Part shown: positions 16,080 to 25,259 of the stretch, in pieces
Layout: each line of letters starts with the position of its first letter
How positions within the stretch are numbered: the first letter of the stretch is position 1
Assembly: GCF_003402575.1 (NCBI RefSeq)
Contig: NZ_BGZJ01000001.1
Location: 310,001-374,000 of the forward strand
Direction of reading: 5' to 3'
DNA from: Mesosutterella multiformis
Lineage (GTDB): Bacteria > Pseudomonadota > Gammaproteobacteria > Burkholderiales > Burkholderiaceae_F
Length of the DNA: 64,000 bases
Made by a program: the position numbers and the translations under genes
Notes under the pieces: model-generated
Database searches by the model: none
Seen by the model: the letters and a program-made list of their open reading frames with translations, nothing else
What the model was told of the DNA's origin: nothing

Positions 16080-17285
16080 TCAAGCCGTCGGTTTTCCCGC
16101 GCGGCGGGCTTCGGCTTCGAGCTTCGCCTGTTCCCAGGGCTCAAGCTCACGGGCCTTCACCGGGTGATCCTTATGCCAGTGCTCGGCAAACTCCAGAATG
16201 GCGGCCCGGAGCTCATCAAGCCCCTCGCCCGTCACGGCGCTCACGCCCACGGAACGGACACGTCCCTTCTCATCCCGAACAACACCGGCCGCGGCCGGAG
16301 CCCGGTCGATCTTGTTATAGACAAGGATCGTCGGAATCGTATCGGCATCAATCTGGGAAAGCACCTGATTCACGGAGTCAATCTGATCCTCGCGGACTTC
16401 GCTTGAAGCGTCGACCACGTGAAGGAGCAGATCCGCGTGCACGGTTTCCTCAAGCGTTGACTTGAAGGCCTCGACGAGCTGCGTCGGAAGGTCACGGATA
16501 AAGCCGACGGTGTCAGAAAGCACCACCATCTCGCTTCCGCCCACCCAGCAGCGTCTCGCTGTCGTGTCGAGTGTCGCGAAAAGCTGATTCGCGACATAGG
16601 CGTCAGACCGTGTCAGGCGGTTGAAGAGCGTGCTCTTCCCCGCGTTTGTATAGCCGACAAGCGACACCGTCATCTGATCGCCGCGTGTTCTCGAGCGACG
16701 CTGCGTGTCACGCTGCCGCTCCAGCTTCTTCAGCTGGACCTTCAGCTGCTTCACGCGCTCAGAAAGCATTCGGCGGTCGAGCTCGATCTGCTTTTCGCCC
16801 GGGCCGCCGGTCTTCGAAAGACCGCCGCGCTGACGCTCAAGGTGGGTCCATCCGCGGACAAGACGGGTCGACAGGTGCTCGAGCTTCGCGAGCTCCACCT
16901 GCAGACGGCCTTCACGGCTCTTTGCGCGCTTCTGGAAAATTTCGAGAATAAGCTCGGTGCGGTCGAGAACGGCGATATGAGCCGCCTTCTCGATATTGCG
17001 CTCCTGGGCTGCCGAGAGCGGCGTGTCGAATATCAGCACGTCTGCTCCAGCCTCCCGGGCCGCGGTCGCGATTTCTTCAATCTTTCCGCTGCCGAGATAT
17101 GTAGCAGGATCGGGCTTGTCGCGGTGAGCCTCCGTGAGGCCCACCGGGATCAAGGCATCCGAGGTGACGAGAAGCGAAAGCTCCTCGCTTGCATCCGGCC
17201 GGAAATCCCGGCCGAGGCTTACGCAGACAAGCCAAGCCTTTCCGGGGCGGTCATCCCGCTCCCGGTCTACCTGAAATACTGTCAG
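16080..17285 (-). CDS. hflX: GTPase HflX, probably with a non-AUG start
   Basis: Ribosome-associated GTPase that splits stalled 70S ribosomes. Visible are the HflX domain (ATYLGSGKIEEIATAAREAG, RTELILEIFQKRAKSREG, LSTRLVRGWTHLERQRGG), a coiled linker and the G domain with P-loop GYTNAGKST, DTVGF and NKID. The first usual start is TTG 17153, but the frame is open upstream and encodes more HflX N-terminal domain (AWLVCVSLGRDF, EELSLLVTSDALIPVG). In that extension there is no ATG, GTG or TTG. A CTG at 17285, with GGAG seven bases upstream inside the hfq end, is the best candidate and would give 401 residues. hfq lies upstream, hflK downstream. Confidence 0.85.
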   Translation of the reverse strand: MTVFQVDRERDDRPGKAWLVCVSLGRDFRPDASEELSLLVTSDALIPVGLTEAHRDKPDPATYLGSGKIEEIATAAREAGADVLIFDTPLSAAQERNIEKAAHIAVLDRTELILEIFQKRAKSREGRLQVELAKLEHLSTRLVRGWTHLERQRGGLSKTGGPGEKQIELDRRMLSERVKQLKVQLKKLERQRDTQRRSRTRGDQMTVSLVGYTNAGKSTLFNRLTRSDAYVANQLFATLDTTARRCWVGGSEMVVLSDTVGFIRDLPTQLVEAFKSTLEETVHADLLLHVVDASSEVREDQIDSVNQVLSQIDADTIPTILVYNKIDRAPAAAGVVRDEKGRVRSVGVSAVTGEGLDELRAAILEFAEHWHKDHPVKARELEPWEQAKLEAEARRAGKPTA

Positions 17286-17286
17286 A

Positions 17287-17526
17287 TCAAGACTCCGGAG
17301 TGTTCGTGATAGTGACGGAGCGGGTCGGCACGACCGTGCTGATCGCGTGCTTGTAGACCATCTGCGTCACGGTGTTGCGAAGCAGCACGACGTACTGGTC
17401 GAAAGATTCCACCTGACCCTGCAGCTTGATGCCGTTGATCAGATAGATATTGACCGGGATATGTTCTTTGCGAAGTGCGTTAAGGAAAGGATCCTGAAGA
17501 AGCTGTCCCTTGTTATTGTTGGCCAT
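17287..17526 (-). CDS. hfq: RNA chaperone Hfq
   Basis: A 79-residue Sm-like protein that forms hexamers and pairs small RNAs with mRNAs. The Sm1 motif region [20 protein letters not shown] and the Sm2 [10 protein letters not shown] box are present (the latter near residues 57-66). Residues of the proximal U-binding face (Gln8, Phe42-like, Lys56, His57) are represented. The C-terminal tail is short, as in many betaproteobacteria. It lies upstream of hflX and downstream of the unknown membrane protein gene. The start is ATG at 17526, with GGGA upstream. Two hairpins in the leader may be regulatory. Confidence 0.97.
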   Translation of the reverse strand: MANNNKGQLLQDPFLNALRKEHIPVNIYLINGIKLQGQVESFDQYVVLLRNTVTQMVYKHAISTVVPTRSVTITNTPES

Positions 17527-17568
17527 AATGTTTTTCCCAGCGCTTCTGCGCTTGTTCTTTGTTTGCTA

Positions 17569-17592
17569 CACCCGCCAATAAAAAAGCGGGTG
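17569..17592 (-). promoter_or_regulatory. U-rich-loop hairpin in the hfq leader
   Basis: On the minus strand CACCCGC pairs perfectly with GCGGGTG around the loop TTTTTTATTG, about 45 bases before the hfq start. A second hairpin AGCGC/GCGCT lies at 17539-17552. The U-rich single-stranded loop is the sort of site Hfq binds, and Hfq represses its own translation in E. coli. The function here is inferred. Confidence 0.4.
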
Positions 17593-17638
17593 ACGAAGTG
17601 TGTGTGCTGACAAATAAAGACCTGTCTGCACCCAATTA

Positions 17639-18349
17639 TCATACGTCTTTATGAGGAGCCTTGCCGGACCCGAGAATTTCAATCCGGCGGCGGAGACCGT
17701 CACGGATCGTGTCAAGCGACGCCGTCGCCTTCCCGAGTTCCCCCTCAGAGACAAACCCCTGCAGCTCGCGGACCGCACGGGTGATTTCCTCATCCAGCTC
17801 CGCGGTCTTCTGCGAGGTCTCGGCGGTCACCTTGGGCTGACTCGCGCAGAGCGCCTGGACTTCAGAGAGACGCTCCTGAAAGGGTTCATTCATCTCTTTC
17901 CCGGCAACCTCGGCGAGCCCCACCTTCCAGATCGTGCAGACACTCGGGCGGTTCTTGATCGGCGCGCCCCAGTAGAGACGCGTGAGGAACCGCGTGAGCA
18001 GCGTCCGGAAAACGATCGCCACAGCGGCAATCCCGGCAAGCCACGCCGCAACCATCGGATGACGGAGTCCCACGAACGCCGCGGCCAGGCCCGCGATCGC
18101 AAGCGTCACCACAGCCACCGTGAAGGAAACGGAGGGAGCGCCGAGCCCCGTTTGATCCCCGATCCGGCTCTGCGGATAAGCGATAGCGTTCACAAACATC
18201 GCGAACGCCGCGGCAAGCACCACCTCAACCGCGAGCAGCACATTCGCGTCGGGGTTACCGAGCGGCACGCCGACCCAGTAGATCACCCCGAGCGAAATGA
18301 GGAAGACGACCACAGTCAGCAGCCAGGCTGACAGCTTGGTTCTTTTCAT
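17639..18349 (-). CDS. Unknown membrane protein between der and hfq
   Basis: A 236-residue protein I do not recognise. Four hydrophobic helices are visible (about residues 8-27, 37-57, 74-94, 98-116), followed by a soluble C-terminal half (about 117-236) rich in Glu, Lys and Gln with heptad-like spacing that may form a coiled coil (SQKTAELDEEITRAVREL). A single Cys pair (residues 138 and 168) is present. In most relatives der is followed directly by hfq, so this gene is an insertion into a conserved gene pair. Base composition matches the neighbours. It begins 15 bases after der and is probably co-transcribed with it. Confidence 0.7.
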   Translation of the reverse strand: MKRTKLSAWLLTVVVFLISLGVIYWVGVPLGNPDANVLLAVEVVLAAAFAMFVNAIAYPQSRIGDQTGLGAPSVSFTVAVVTLAIAGLAAAFVGLRHPMVAAWLAGIAAVAIVFRTLLTRFLTRLYWGAPIKNRPSVCTIWKVGLAEVAGKEMNEPFQERLSEVQALCASQPKVTAETSQKTAELDEEITRAVRELQGFVSEGELGKATASLDTIRDGLRRRIEILGSGKAPHKDV

Positions 18350-18364
18350 AGTGCTGCCTTCTTT

Positions 18365-19729
18365 TTACTTTTTCTTGCCGTTTGCGGGCTTCGGATCCGC
18401 GTACGGGTTGCGGCCGGTACGGAATTCAATCTTGAGAGGCGTACCCGCGAGATTGAACTTATCACGGAACCAGCTTTCGAGATAGCGGCGGTAGCTGTCG
18501 CCGATCTGCTGGAGCGAATTGCCGTGGATCACGATCACCGGCGGATTCGTGCCGCCCTGGTGGGCGTAACGCATCTTCGGGCGGACCTTGCCGGCACGCG
18601 GCGGCTGCTGACGCTCAACAGCCTCAATCAGGGCGCGCGTGAGCTTCGGAGTCGGCAGCTTCGCGATAGCGGCCTGATAGGCTTCCTGAACCGCCTTCAT
18701 GAGGTGGTTGAGGCCGTTATGCTTCAGGGCGGAGATATGCACGAACTTCGCCCAGTGCAGGAACCGGAGCTTCATATCGAGCTGCTGATCAAGCTGCGAG
18801 CGGTCGTAGGCGCTCATGCCATCCCACTTGTTCACGGCGACGACGAGCGCGCGGCCCGAGTCGAGCGCGTATTCGGCGATGTGGGCATCGTGCTCAGCGA
18901 CACCGCTCCGGGCGTCAATCACGAGCACCACAACGTTCGAATCGGCGATCGCCTGGAGGGTCTTCACGATCGAAAACTTCTCGATCGCCTCGAAAACACG
19001 GCCCTTCTTGCGGAGACCGGCCGTATCCACGAGCGTGAACGGATGACCGTCGTACTCGAAGTCGATATTGATCGCGTCGCGGGTCGTGCCGGGCATATCG
19101 AACGCGATGACGCGCTCTTCACCGAGCAGCGCGTTCACGAGCGTCGACTTGCCGACATTCGGGCGTCCGGCGATCGCGACACGGATCCGGTGTTCGCCCT
19201 CTTCCTCCTCGGCGGGCTTCTCTTCCTCCTCATCCTCAGGGAAGGGGGAAAGCACGGTTTCCATCAGGCTCGCGATACCCTGACCGTGAGCGGCTGACAC
19301 CATAAACGGCTCGACACCGAGACCGAGTTCATAGAATTCAGAGCCCGCGATCGCGCTGAGGCCTTCAGCCTTATTGACGGCAAGATAGATCTTGCGGCCC
19401 GATTCGCGCAGCGTCTGCGCGATACGGTGATCCTGGGGCGTAACGCCCGTTCTCGCGTCGACAATAAAGATAACGGCATCCGCTTCTTCAATCGCCAGCT
19501 CGGCCTGAGACGCCATGTGGCTCACCACGCCCTCGGGTCTCTGGGGCTCAAAACCGCCCGTGTCGACCACGATATAAGGGCGCGGGCCCACCTTGCCGTC
19601 GCCGTAGTGGCGATCACGCGTCAGGCCGGCAAAGTCCGCGACAATGGCATCCCGAGTCTTGGTGAGCCGGTTGTAGAGTGTGGATTTCCCGACATTCGGA
19701 CGACCGACAAGCGCAATAACCGGAAGCAT
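18365..19729 (-). CDS. der: Ribosome biogenesis GTPase Der (EngA)
   Basis: A 454-residue GTPase with two tandem G domains and a C-terminal KH-like domain, needed for 50S subunit assembly. The first P-loop is [14 protein letters not shown] (residues 8-21) with DTGGFE and NKAEG; the second is [16 protein letters not shown] (about residues 189-204) with DTAGLR and NKWDG. The acidic linker [16 protein letters not shown] separates them. The C-terminal tail is Lys-rich, with PKPANGKKK at the end. It sits after bamB in the conserved hisS-yfgM-bamB-der string. Confidence 0.97.
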   Translation of the reverse strand: MLPVIALVGRPNVGKSTLYNRLTKTRDAIVADFAGLTRDRHYGDGKVGPRPYIVVDTGGFEPQRPEGVVSHMASQAELAIEEADAVIFIVDARTGVTPQDHRIAQTLRESGRKIYLAVNKAEGLSAIAGSEFYELGLGVEPFMVSAAHGQGIASLMETVLSPFPEDEEEEKPAEEEEGEHRIRVAIAGRPNVGKSTLVNALLGEERVIAFDMPGTTRDAINIDFEYDGHPFTLVDTAGLRKKGRVFEAIEKFSIVKTLQAIADSNVVVLVIDARSGVAEHDAHIAEYALDSGRALVVAVNKWDGMSAYDRSQLDQQLDMKLRFLHWAKFVHISALKHNGLNHLMKAVQEAYQAAIAKLPTPKLTRALIEAVERQQPPRAGKVRPKMRYAHQGGTNPPVIVIHGNSLQQIGDSYRRYLESWFRDKFNLAGTPLKIEFRTGRNPYADPKPANGKKK

Positions 19730-19769
19730 GAGAGAAATTTCCTAAAAAATAAAATCCGCTGTGCTGTCT

Positions 19770-20906
19770 TTAGCGGCTGGTTGACCGGATGAACGCCAGT
19801 TCTCCGTCAACCGTTTGAAAAATGGCTCCGTCGCCATAGGCAATCGGAGTGGTGTAAATAGCGCCCGAGAGGCGGCCGCGGCCCATCTCACGCCCGGTGA
19901 TCGGGTCAAGGAGATGCACGTAACCGTCATAGTCGCCGCTCGCCACATAGGAGCCGACGGCAACCGGGGCGGAGTTCTGACGGTACTTCATGGTGTCGTT
20001 CTTCCAGAGCTCGCCGCCCGTCGCAAGCGAATAGGCGTGAATCGTGCTCTTCTCGTCCACCACGTAGACGGTCTTCAGGTCAGCCGTCGGACCGGTGACG
20101 GCGTCAACCTTTTCGGTCCAGCGGACAGAGCCGTTCTGGGCGCTCATGCAGGTGACACGGCCCTGATAGGAGGCCGCGCAGAGAACGCCGGACGTGACGA
20201 GAGGCGCTCCCACGACGTCATTCAGACGCTCAACCTCGGTGATGCCGGAAGGCATCGAGATCGACGCTTCGAACGCCACCTTGCCGGTGAGCGAAATGCC
20301 GATCAGCTTGCCGTTCGCCTGGCCGACAAGAATGCCGTCAGCGAAGAAAATCATCTGGCGCGGCGCGCGCACCGAGAGGATCGGCACCTGCCCCTGGTAG
20401 TACCAGGCCTGTTCACCCGTGCGGGCATTGAACGCCGTCACGCGGGTATCCGACGTGTGCACGATCACGAGATCGTGGCCGACAAGCGGCGGCATATCGA
20501 CTTCTGACGGCATCTTGCGGCGCCAGAGTTCCTTGCCTTCGGCGGAGAGCGCAACGACGTTCCCCTGATCCGTGCCGACCGCGACAAAGTAGCCGTCGGA
20601 GCCAACGCCTGCCACCACCTTCTCCTTCAGAGAGGCGGTCCAGACCTTGGCGCCGTTCGACGGGTCAATACGGAAGACTTCATTCGAGCCCGCCGCATAG
20701 AGTCCGTTGCCGGCGAGTGCCGGTGTCAGGAAGGAGTGCTCAGAACTGCCGAGCTTCGTCGACCAGACCGTATTCACGGAGGCAGTCTGCTGAATCTCAG
20801 TGAGCTTCACCGGAGCCCGGGGGCTCTCGGAAGAGAAGAGGGAACAGCCGCCCAGCGCGAGCGCAAGGCCTGCGGCAATTGCGGTGCGAAGTAATTTCTG
20901 ACTCAT
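19770..20906 (-). CDS. bamB: Outer membrane assembly lipoprotein BamB
   Basis: A 378-residue lipoprotein subunit of the BAM complex that helps insert beta-barrels such as the porins encoded at 5.5-9.7 kb. It has a lipoprotein signal (LALALGGC with Cys at about residue 21) and repeated WD/PQQ-like blades, visible as recurring W/G-rich units: RIDPSNGAKVWTASLKEKV, ALSAEGKELWRRKM, TAFNARTGEQAWYYQG, MSAQNGSVRWTEKV and YSLATGGELWKND. The order hisS - YfgM-like - bamB - der is conserved among proteobacteria. The start ATG at 20906 leads directly into the signal peptide. Confidence 0.95.
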   Translation of the reverse strand: MSQKLLRTAIAAGLALALGGCSLFSSESPRAPVKLTEIQQTASVNTVWSTKLGSSEHSFLTPALAGNGLYAAGSNEVFRIDPSNGAKVWTASLKEKVVAGVGSDGYFVAVGTDQGNVVALSAEGKELWRRKMPSEVDMPPLVGHDLVIVHTSDTRVTAFNARTGEQAWYYQGQVPILSVRAPRQMIFFADGILVGQANGKLIGISLTGKVAFEASISMPSGITEVERLNDVVGAPLVTSGVLCAASYQGRVTCMSAQNGSVRWTEKVDAVTGPTADLKTVYVVDEKSTIHAYSLATGGELWKNDTMKYRQNSAPVAVGSYVASGDYDGYVHLLDPITGREMGRGRLSGAIYTTPIAYGDGAIFQTVDGELAFIRSTSR

Positions 20907-20936
20907 GTGCTCTCACACTCCAAAAATGTTGATTGA

Positions 20937-21683
20937 TCAGCCGGCAGCGGAAGACTTGGCAGCCGGGGCAGAAGAAGCCGGAGCGGAGGCAGCGGCAGAA
21001 GAGGCAGCAGCGGAAGCCGCGGCAGGCGCCGGGGCGGCTGCGGTGCCGTCCTCAGGAAGCGAATCCAGCTTCAGACGCAGCAGGTTCTGCAGCGGGTCAC
21101 CGTCACGGGCCGCGGCAATGCCATCCTGCCAGGCCTTGCGGGCCTCGGCGTTCTTACCCATCGCCTGGTAAACGTCACCCAGACGGTCATCGATCACGAG
21201 GCGCTCAGTGTCGGTCGAGGGCGTGAACCCCGTGAGCAGCGTCAGAGCCTTGTCGTACGCCTTCTCATCCATCAGGAGACCGGCGAGACGGACACGCGCG
21301 ATCGCCTCAAACTCCTTGCGGTCACCGTGATCCACCACCCACTGAAGCTTCTGCTTCGCGGTGGCGATATCGCCGTTATCGGCCGCATAGCGGGCGGCGA
21401 CAAAAGCCGCCATCGGACCGTAGACCGTGGAGCCGTACTGATCGATCAGGCCGTCGGAAATCGACTTGATGTTCTTGCCGTCCTGATTGTTCACAGCCGT
21501 TTCAAGCGCCACATAGGCAACAGAAGCCTTGGCGGTCTGGCGGTGGTTCCACCACTTCCAGCCGTTATAGCCGGCGACGCCGACGCAGGCGAGCGTGATG
21601 ACGACCAGAACGGGCGTGCCCCACTTTTCCCACCAGCCCTTCAGGTTGTCGATCGACTCCTGTTCCTCGAGGTTGTATGCCAT
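20937..21683 (-). CDS. YfgM-like TPR membrane protein
   Basis: A 248-residue protein with a short cytoplasmic N-terminus (MAYNLEEQESIDNLKGWWEK), one membrane helix (about residues 24-42) and periplasmic helical repeats of the TPR type (for example MAAFVAARYAADNGDIATAK and AYDKALTLLTG). This is the YfgM/Anc-type architecture; E. coli YfgM associates with the SecYEG translocon and the chaperone PpiD. The C-terminal 35 residues are almost only Ala, Ser and Pro, an extension of low complexity. Its start follows the hisS stop by one base (TGA C ATG), so translation is probably coupled, and bamB follows. Confidence 0.85.
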   Translation of the reverse strand: MAYNLEEQESIDNLKGWWEKWGTPVLVVITLACVGVAGYNGWKWWNHRQTAKASVAYVALETAVNNQDGKNIKSISDGLIDQYGSTVYGPMAAFVAARYAADNGDIATAKQKLQWVVDHGDRKEFEAIARVRLAGLLMDEKAYDKALTLLTGFTPSTDTERLVIDDRLGDVYQAMGKNAEARKAWQDGIAAARDGDPLQNLLRLKLDSLPEDGTAAAPAPAAASAAASSAAASAPASSAPAAKSSAAG

Positions 21684-21684
21684 G

Positions 21685-22998
21685 TCAAAGGTCCTTCGTT
21701 TCGAGTGCTAAAAGTTCGCTAAAAATCGTATCGCAGGCGTCGTCGGCCGGGAGCGTTTCCTGATGCGCAAACCGGGCATCCTCGCCGCGGTCGCGGAGAC
21801 GCTTCACGGACACCGTGCCGTTCGCGGCTTCAGTATCGCCGATAATCACGGCAAATTCAGCTCCGGAGGCATCCGCCTTCTTCATCTGGCTCTTCATGCT
21901 CGCCTCGCCGCCGTGAACAATCGTGCTCACGTCGAAGTCGCGGAGCGACTCAGCCACGGTGACCGCGGGGTCAAGCGTGCCTTCGCCCGCGTGGATCACG
22001 TAAACCGAGCAGTCAGGGGTTTCCGGCTTCACGCCGAATTCCTTCATGAGCTCGAGAACGCGTTCCGCTCCCATCGCGAAACCGACGCAGGGCGCGGGCT
22101 TTCCGCCGAGGATCTCCATCAGGCCATCGTAGCGGCCGCCGCCGCAGATCGTCGCCTGGGAGCCGAGACGGTCCGTCGTCCACTCAAACACCGTGTGACT
22201 GTAGTAGTCGAGGCCTCGGACGAGACGCGGGTTCACCGTGTACTCGATCCCGGCGCGTTCCAGCTGATGCTCGATCCCGGCGAGAAACGCACGGGACTTT
22301 TCGCCAAGGTAATCGATCAGACGGGGAGCGTTATTCGCGAGCTCCTGCATGTCCGGATCCTTCGTATCGAGAATACGGAGCGGATTGAGGTAAAGGCGGT
22401 GCTTCGCCGTTTCGTTCAGCTGATCCTGATGCGCCTCAAAGTACTTGAGGAGCGCCTCGCGGTGCGCGGCGCGTTCCGCAGGCTCACCGAGAGAATTGAT
22501 TTCAAGCTTCACTTCCTGAATGCCCAGCGCCTTCCAGAGGCGGGAGGTCATGAGGATCATTTCCGCGTCGACATCAGGACCCGCGAAGCCGAGAGCCTCG
22601 CAGCCGAACTGATAGAACTGACGATAGCGGCCGCGCTGCGGACGCTCGTGGCGGAACATCGGACCGAAGTACCAGACACGGCGCGGGGCGTCGTAAAGCA
22701 TGTTGTGCTCGATCGCCGCGCGGACAATGCCCGCGGTGTTCTCAGGACGCAGCGACAGCCGCTCACCGTTCAGGGAGTCTTCGAAGGAATACATTTCCTT
22801 CTCCACGACGTCAGTCGCTTCACCGATACCGTGCGTGAAGAGGTCCGTCGACTCAAGCACCGGGGTCCGCATCGGGCGGTAGCCGTACTCGGTCGCGATG
22901 TCGCGGGCCGTATCCTCAAAGAATTCCCAAATGGCGCTGTCCATCGGCAGCATGTCATTCATGCCGGTTACAGCCCTGATTTTTGCTTTTGAAGCCAT
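21685..22998 (-). CDS. hisS: Histidyl-tRNA synthetase
   Basis: A 437-residue class IIa synthetase. Motif 1 region TPVLESTDLFTHGIGEATD, motif 2 FRHERPQRGRYRQFYQ (about residues 115-130), the histidine-specific RGLDYYSHTVFEW (about 263-275) and motif 3 GGGRYDGLMEILGG with GFAMGAER are present, followed by the anticodon-binding domain. It charges tRNA-His in the cytoplasm. It lies after ispG (about 35 bases) and is coupled to the YfgM-like gene. HisZ, encoded at 12-13 kb, is a separate paralogue. Confidence 0.97.
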   Translation of the reverse strand: MASKAKIRAVTGMNDMLPMDSAIWEFFEDTARDIATEYGYRPMRTPVLESTDLFTHGIGEATDVVEKEMYSFEDSLNGERLSLRPENTAGIVRAAIEHNMLYDAPRRVWYFGPMFRHERPQRGRYRQFYQFGCEALGFAGPDVDAEMILMTSRLWKALGIQEVKLEINSLGEPAERAAHREALLKYFEAHQDQLNETAKHRLYLNPLRILDTKDPDMQELANNAPRLIDYLGEKSRAFLAGIEHQLERAGIEYTVNPRLVRGLDYYSHTVFEWTTDRLGSQATICGGGRYDGLMEILGGKPAPCVGFAMGAERVLELMKEFGVKPETPDCSVYVIHAGEGTLDPAVTVAESLRDFDVSTIVHGGEASMKSQMKKADASGAEFAVIIGDTEAANGTVSVKRLRDRGEDARFAHQETLPADDACDTIFSELLALETKDL

Positions 22999-23034
22999 CC
23001 CAAGTAATCCTTTCTTGCTTCAGTAAATGGTCCG

Positions 23035-24291
23035 CTACTCGCCCTTCGGGCCGTAAGTCCGGCGGACATAGTCGGTTAGGAGCTTTTTGAACTCCGTATC
23101 AATATCCTGCCCTTTAAGGGTGCCCCAGTGCTTTCCGTCCATGTAGACAGGCGCCACGGGGTTTTCGCCGCTTCCGGGGAGCGAAATGCCGATATCGGCG
23201 TGAGCGGATTCGCCGGGACCATTCACCACGCAGCCCATCACGGCGACCTTCATCCGTTCAACTCCCGGGAATTCGCTCTTCCAGACGGGCATCTGCTCAC
23301 AGATAAATTCCTCGATGCTCTTCGCGAGACGCTGGAAGAGATCGCTTGAGGTCCGGCCGCAGCCCGGGCACGCCGTCACTTCAGGCGTAAAGCTGCGGAG
23401 TTCAAGCGACTGGAGAATCTGCTGCGCGACACGCACTTCCTCAGCACGCGATTCGCCGGGCTTCGGCGTGAGCGACACGCGGATCGTGTCACCGATCCCC
23501 TCGTTCAGCAGAATGGAGAGCGCCGCGGCGCTCGACACCATGCCTTTCATCCCCATGCCAGCCTCGGTGAGGCCGAGATGCAGACAGCAGCGGCTGCGGC
23601 GCGCGAGTTCTTCATAAACATGCACGAGATCAGGGACGCCGGAAACCTTCGCGGAAAGCACGATCTTTTCAGCGGGAAGCCCCACATCCATCGCGCGCTT
23701 CGCGCTCGCCACCGCGCTTTCCACCAGAGCCTCACGCAGCACGTCAGAGGGCGGCAGCGGCACGGGCCGCTTCGCGTTCTCATCCATCATGCGGGCGAAG
23801 AGCTCCTGATCGAGCGACCCCCAGTTCACGCCGATCCGGACAGGCTTATCCTCTCGGATCGCCACTTCCACCATCTGGCAGAAATGCTCGTCCTTCGCGT
23901 CCCCCTTGCCAACGTTTCCCGGATTGATCCGGTATTTCGAGAGCGCGCGGGCGCATTCCGGCACATCGCGCAGGAGTTTATGCCCGTTGTAGTGGAAGTC
24001 GCCGATAAGAGGCACGCTGCAGCCCGCCTGATCGAGCCGGTCGCGGATCACCGCGACCGCCTTCGCCGCTTCCGGCGTATTCACCGTCAGACGCACCAGC
24101 TCGGATCCCGCGCGGGCGAGTTCCAGCACCTGGGCCACCGTCTGCTCGACATCCGCGGTCGGCGTATTCGCCATCGACTGAACCACGATCGGGTGGCCCG
24201 AGCCCATAGCGATATCCGTGTTCCCCCACTTCACATGGACGGTCGGCGTCACACGCCGGCCGGGGAGCGAAATCGTCGCAATCTGTGCCAT
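23035..24291 (-). CDS. ispG: 4-hydroxy-3-methylbut-2-en-1-yl diphosphate synthase (IspG/GcpE)
   Basis: A 418-residue [4Fe-4S] enzyme of the non-mevalonate isoprenoid pathway, which converts MEcPP to HMBPP. The TIM-barrel part begins near [18 protein letters not shown], and the cluster ligands are visible in [15 protein letters not shown] and in GCVVNGPGE. The start at ATG 24291 ([13 protein letters not shown]) is preferred by family alignment; a GTG at 24306 overlaps the rodZ stop as GTGA and could also be used. It sits between rodZ and hisS, the common rodZ-ispG-hisS order. Confidence 0.95.
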   Translation of the reverse strand: MAQIATISLPGRRVTPTVHVKWGNTDIAMGSGHPIVVQSMANTPTADVEQTVAQVLELARAGSELVRLTVNTPEAAKAVAVIRDRLDQAGCSVPLIGDFHYNGHKLLRDVPECARALSKYRINPGNVGKGDAKDEHFCQMVEVAIREDKPVRIGVNWGSLDQELFARMMDENAKRPVPLPPSDVLREALVESAVASAKRAMDVGLPAEKIVLSAKVSGVPDLVHVYEELARRSRCCLHLGLTEAGMGMKGMVSSAAALSILLNEGIGDTIRVSLTPKPGESRAEEVRVAQQILQSLELRSFTPEVTACPGCGRTSSDLFQRLAKSIEEFICEQMPVWKSEFPGVERMKVAVMGCVVNGPGESAHADIGISLPGSGENPVAPVYMDGKHWGTLKGQDIDTEFKKLLTDYVRRTYGPKGE

Positions 24292-24302
24292 CTTTCCGTT
24301 TC

Positions 24303-25259
24303 TCACTGAAGGATGAAGCGGGCGACCGATCCCTTCGTGTAGCCGGAGAGATCAAAGGGCGTGCCGTTGAGAGACACTGCGCACTGAGTCGAATTGCCGA
24401 CCGTCGCGCGGATCGGGAGCTTGCCGGTAAAGGACTTCTCGTCCCCTGCCTTGATGTTCCCCTGGAAAATGGTCTTGCCATCCGCGTCGATCAGCTTCAC
24501 CCAGGAGCTGCCGATCGTACGGATCGTCACGTTGCCGGTGCCGGCGGGAGCAGCTGCCGTGTCAGCAGTCTTCGCGGACGCCGCGGCGGTCTGAGCCGTG
24601 GCAGCCGGGCTCGAAGCCACGGGAGAAGAAGCCGCAGCGTCAGGAGCTGACGCCGTGCCGTCCGGATTCGCTGTCAGAGGAGCGTTCGCCGGCATCGCGT
24701 TCGAGGGAGAACGCGGGCGCTGAAGCGCCGCGGTTCTGCCGGACGCTTCCTGCATCTGAACCTGAGCGGCTTCGGTGTTGTCACCGCCAAGCTTCGAGAG
24801 AATCCCTTCACGCCATCCGCCCCAGACCGCGCCGATCAGAACGATCACCACGGCGAAAGCGAGGAACACGCGGAACCCCTTCTTTCTCGGGCTCGCATGG
24901 AATTCCACTTCCTTCTCCATCTTCCGCGCGGGGACTGCATCCGCAGCCGCCGGAGCCTGCGCCGCGGGGGCCTCAGGCGCGAAGTCACGCGCAAAAGCGT
25001 CTGTCACCGGCTTCGGGTCCGCGCCCATCACGCGGCAGATGTCGCGGATAAAGGCCCGGACGTAGACAGGTTCCGGAAGAAGCCGCATCTCTTCGCGTTC
25101 CATCGCTTCGAGCTGTCCGCGGCTGATCTTCGTGCGGTTGGCGACATCGTCAAGCGACAGTCCGGCCTTCTCGCGCAGGCTGCGCAGCAGCTTGCCGAAT
25201 CCAGGCTGAGCGCCGGCCGCCGGTTCCTTCGCCGTCTGTTCTTTCTGTTCTTCCATCAT
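24303..25259 (-). CDS. rodZ: RodZ-like helix-turn-helix cell-shape protein
   Basis: A 318-residue single-pass protein. The cytoplasmic helix-turn-helix domain ([19 protein letters not shown], about residues 26-44) is the MreB-binding part of RodZ. A membrane helix follows ([18 protein letters not shown], about residues 131-148), then a long Ala/Ser/Pro linker, then a C-terminal DUF4115 periplasmic domain ([36 protein letters not shown]). RodZ links MreB filaments to the wall-elongation machinery. The start overlaps the rlmN stop by four bases. pilF, often found between rlmN and rodZ, is absent. Confidence 0.9.
   Translation of the reverse strand: MMEEQKEQTAKEPAAGAQPGFGKLLRSLREKAGLSLDDVANRTKISRGQLEAMEREEMRLLPEPVYVRAFIRDICRVMGADPKPVTDAFARDFAPEAPAAQAPAAADAVPARKMEKEVEFHASPRKKGFRVFLAFAVVIVLIGAVWGGWREGILSKLGGDNTEAAQVQMQEASGRTAALQRPRSPSNAMPANAPLTANPDGTASAPDAAASSPVASSPAATAQTAAASAKTADTAAAPAGTGNVTIRTIGSSWVKLIDADGKTIFQGNIKAGDEKSFTGKLPIRATVGNSTQCAVSLNGTPFDLSGYTKGSVARFILQ

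Noticed and set aside
17569-17592. Hairpin in the hfq leader as a terminator of the upstream gene
   Set aside because: The U run is in the loop and not after the stem, so it does not fit a Rho-independent terminator.
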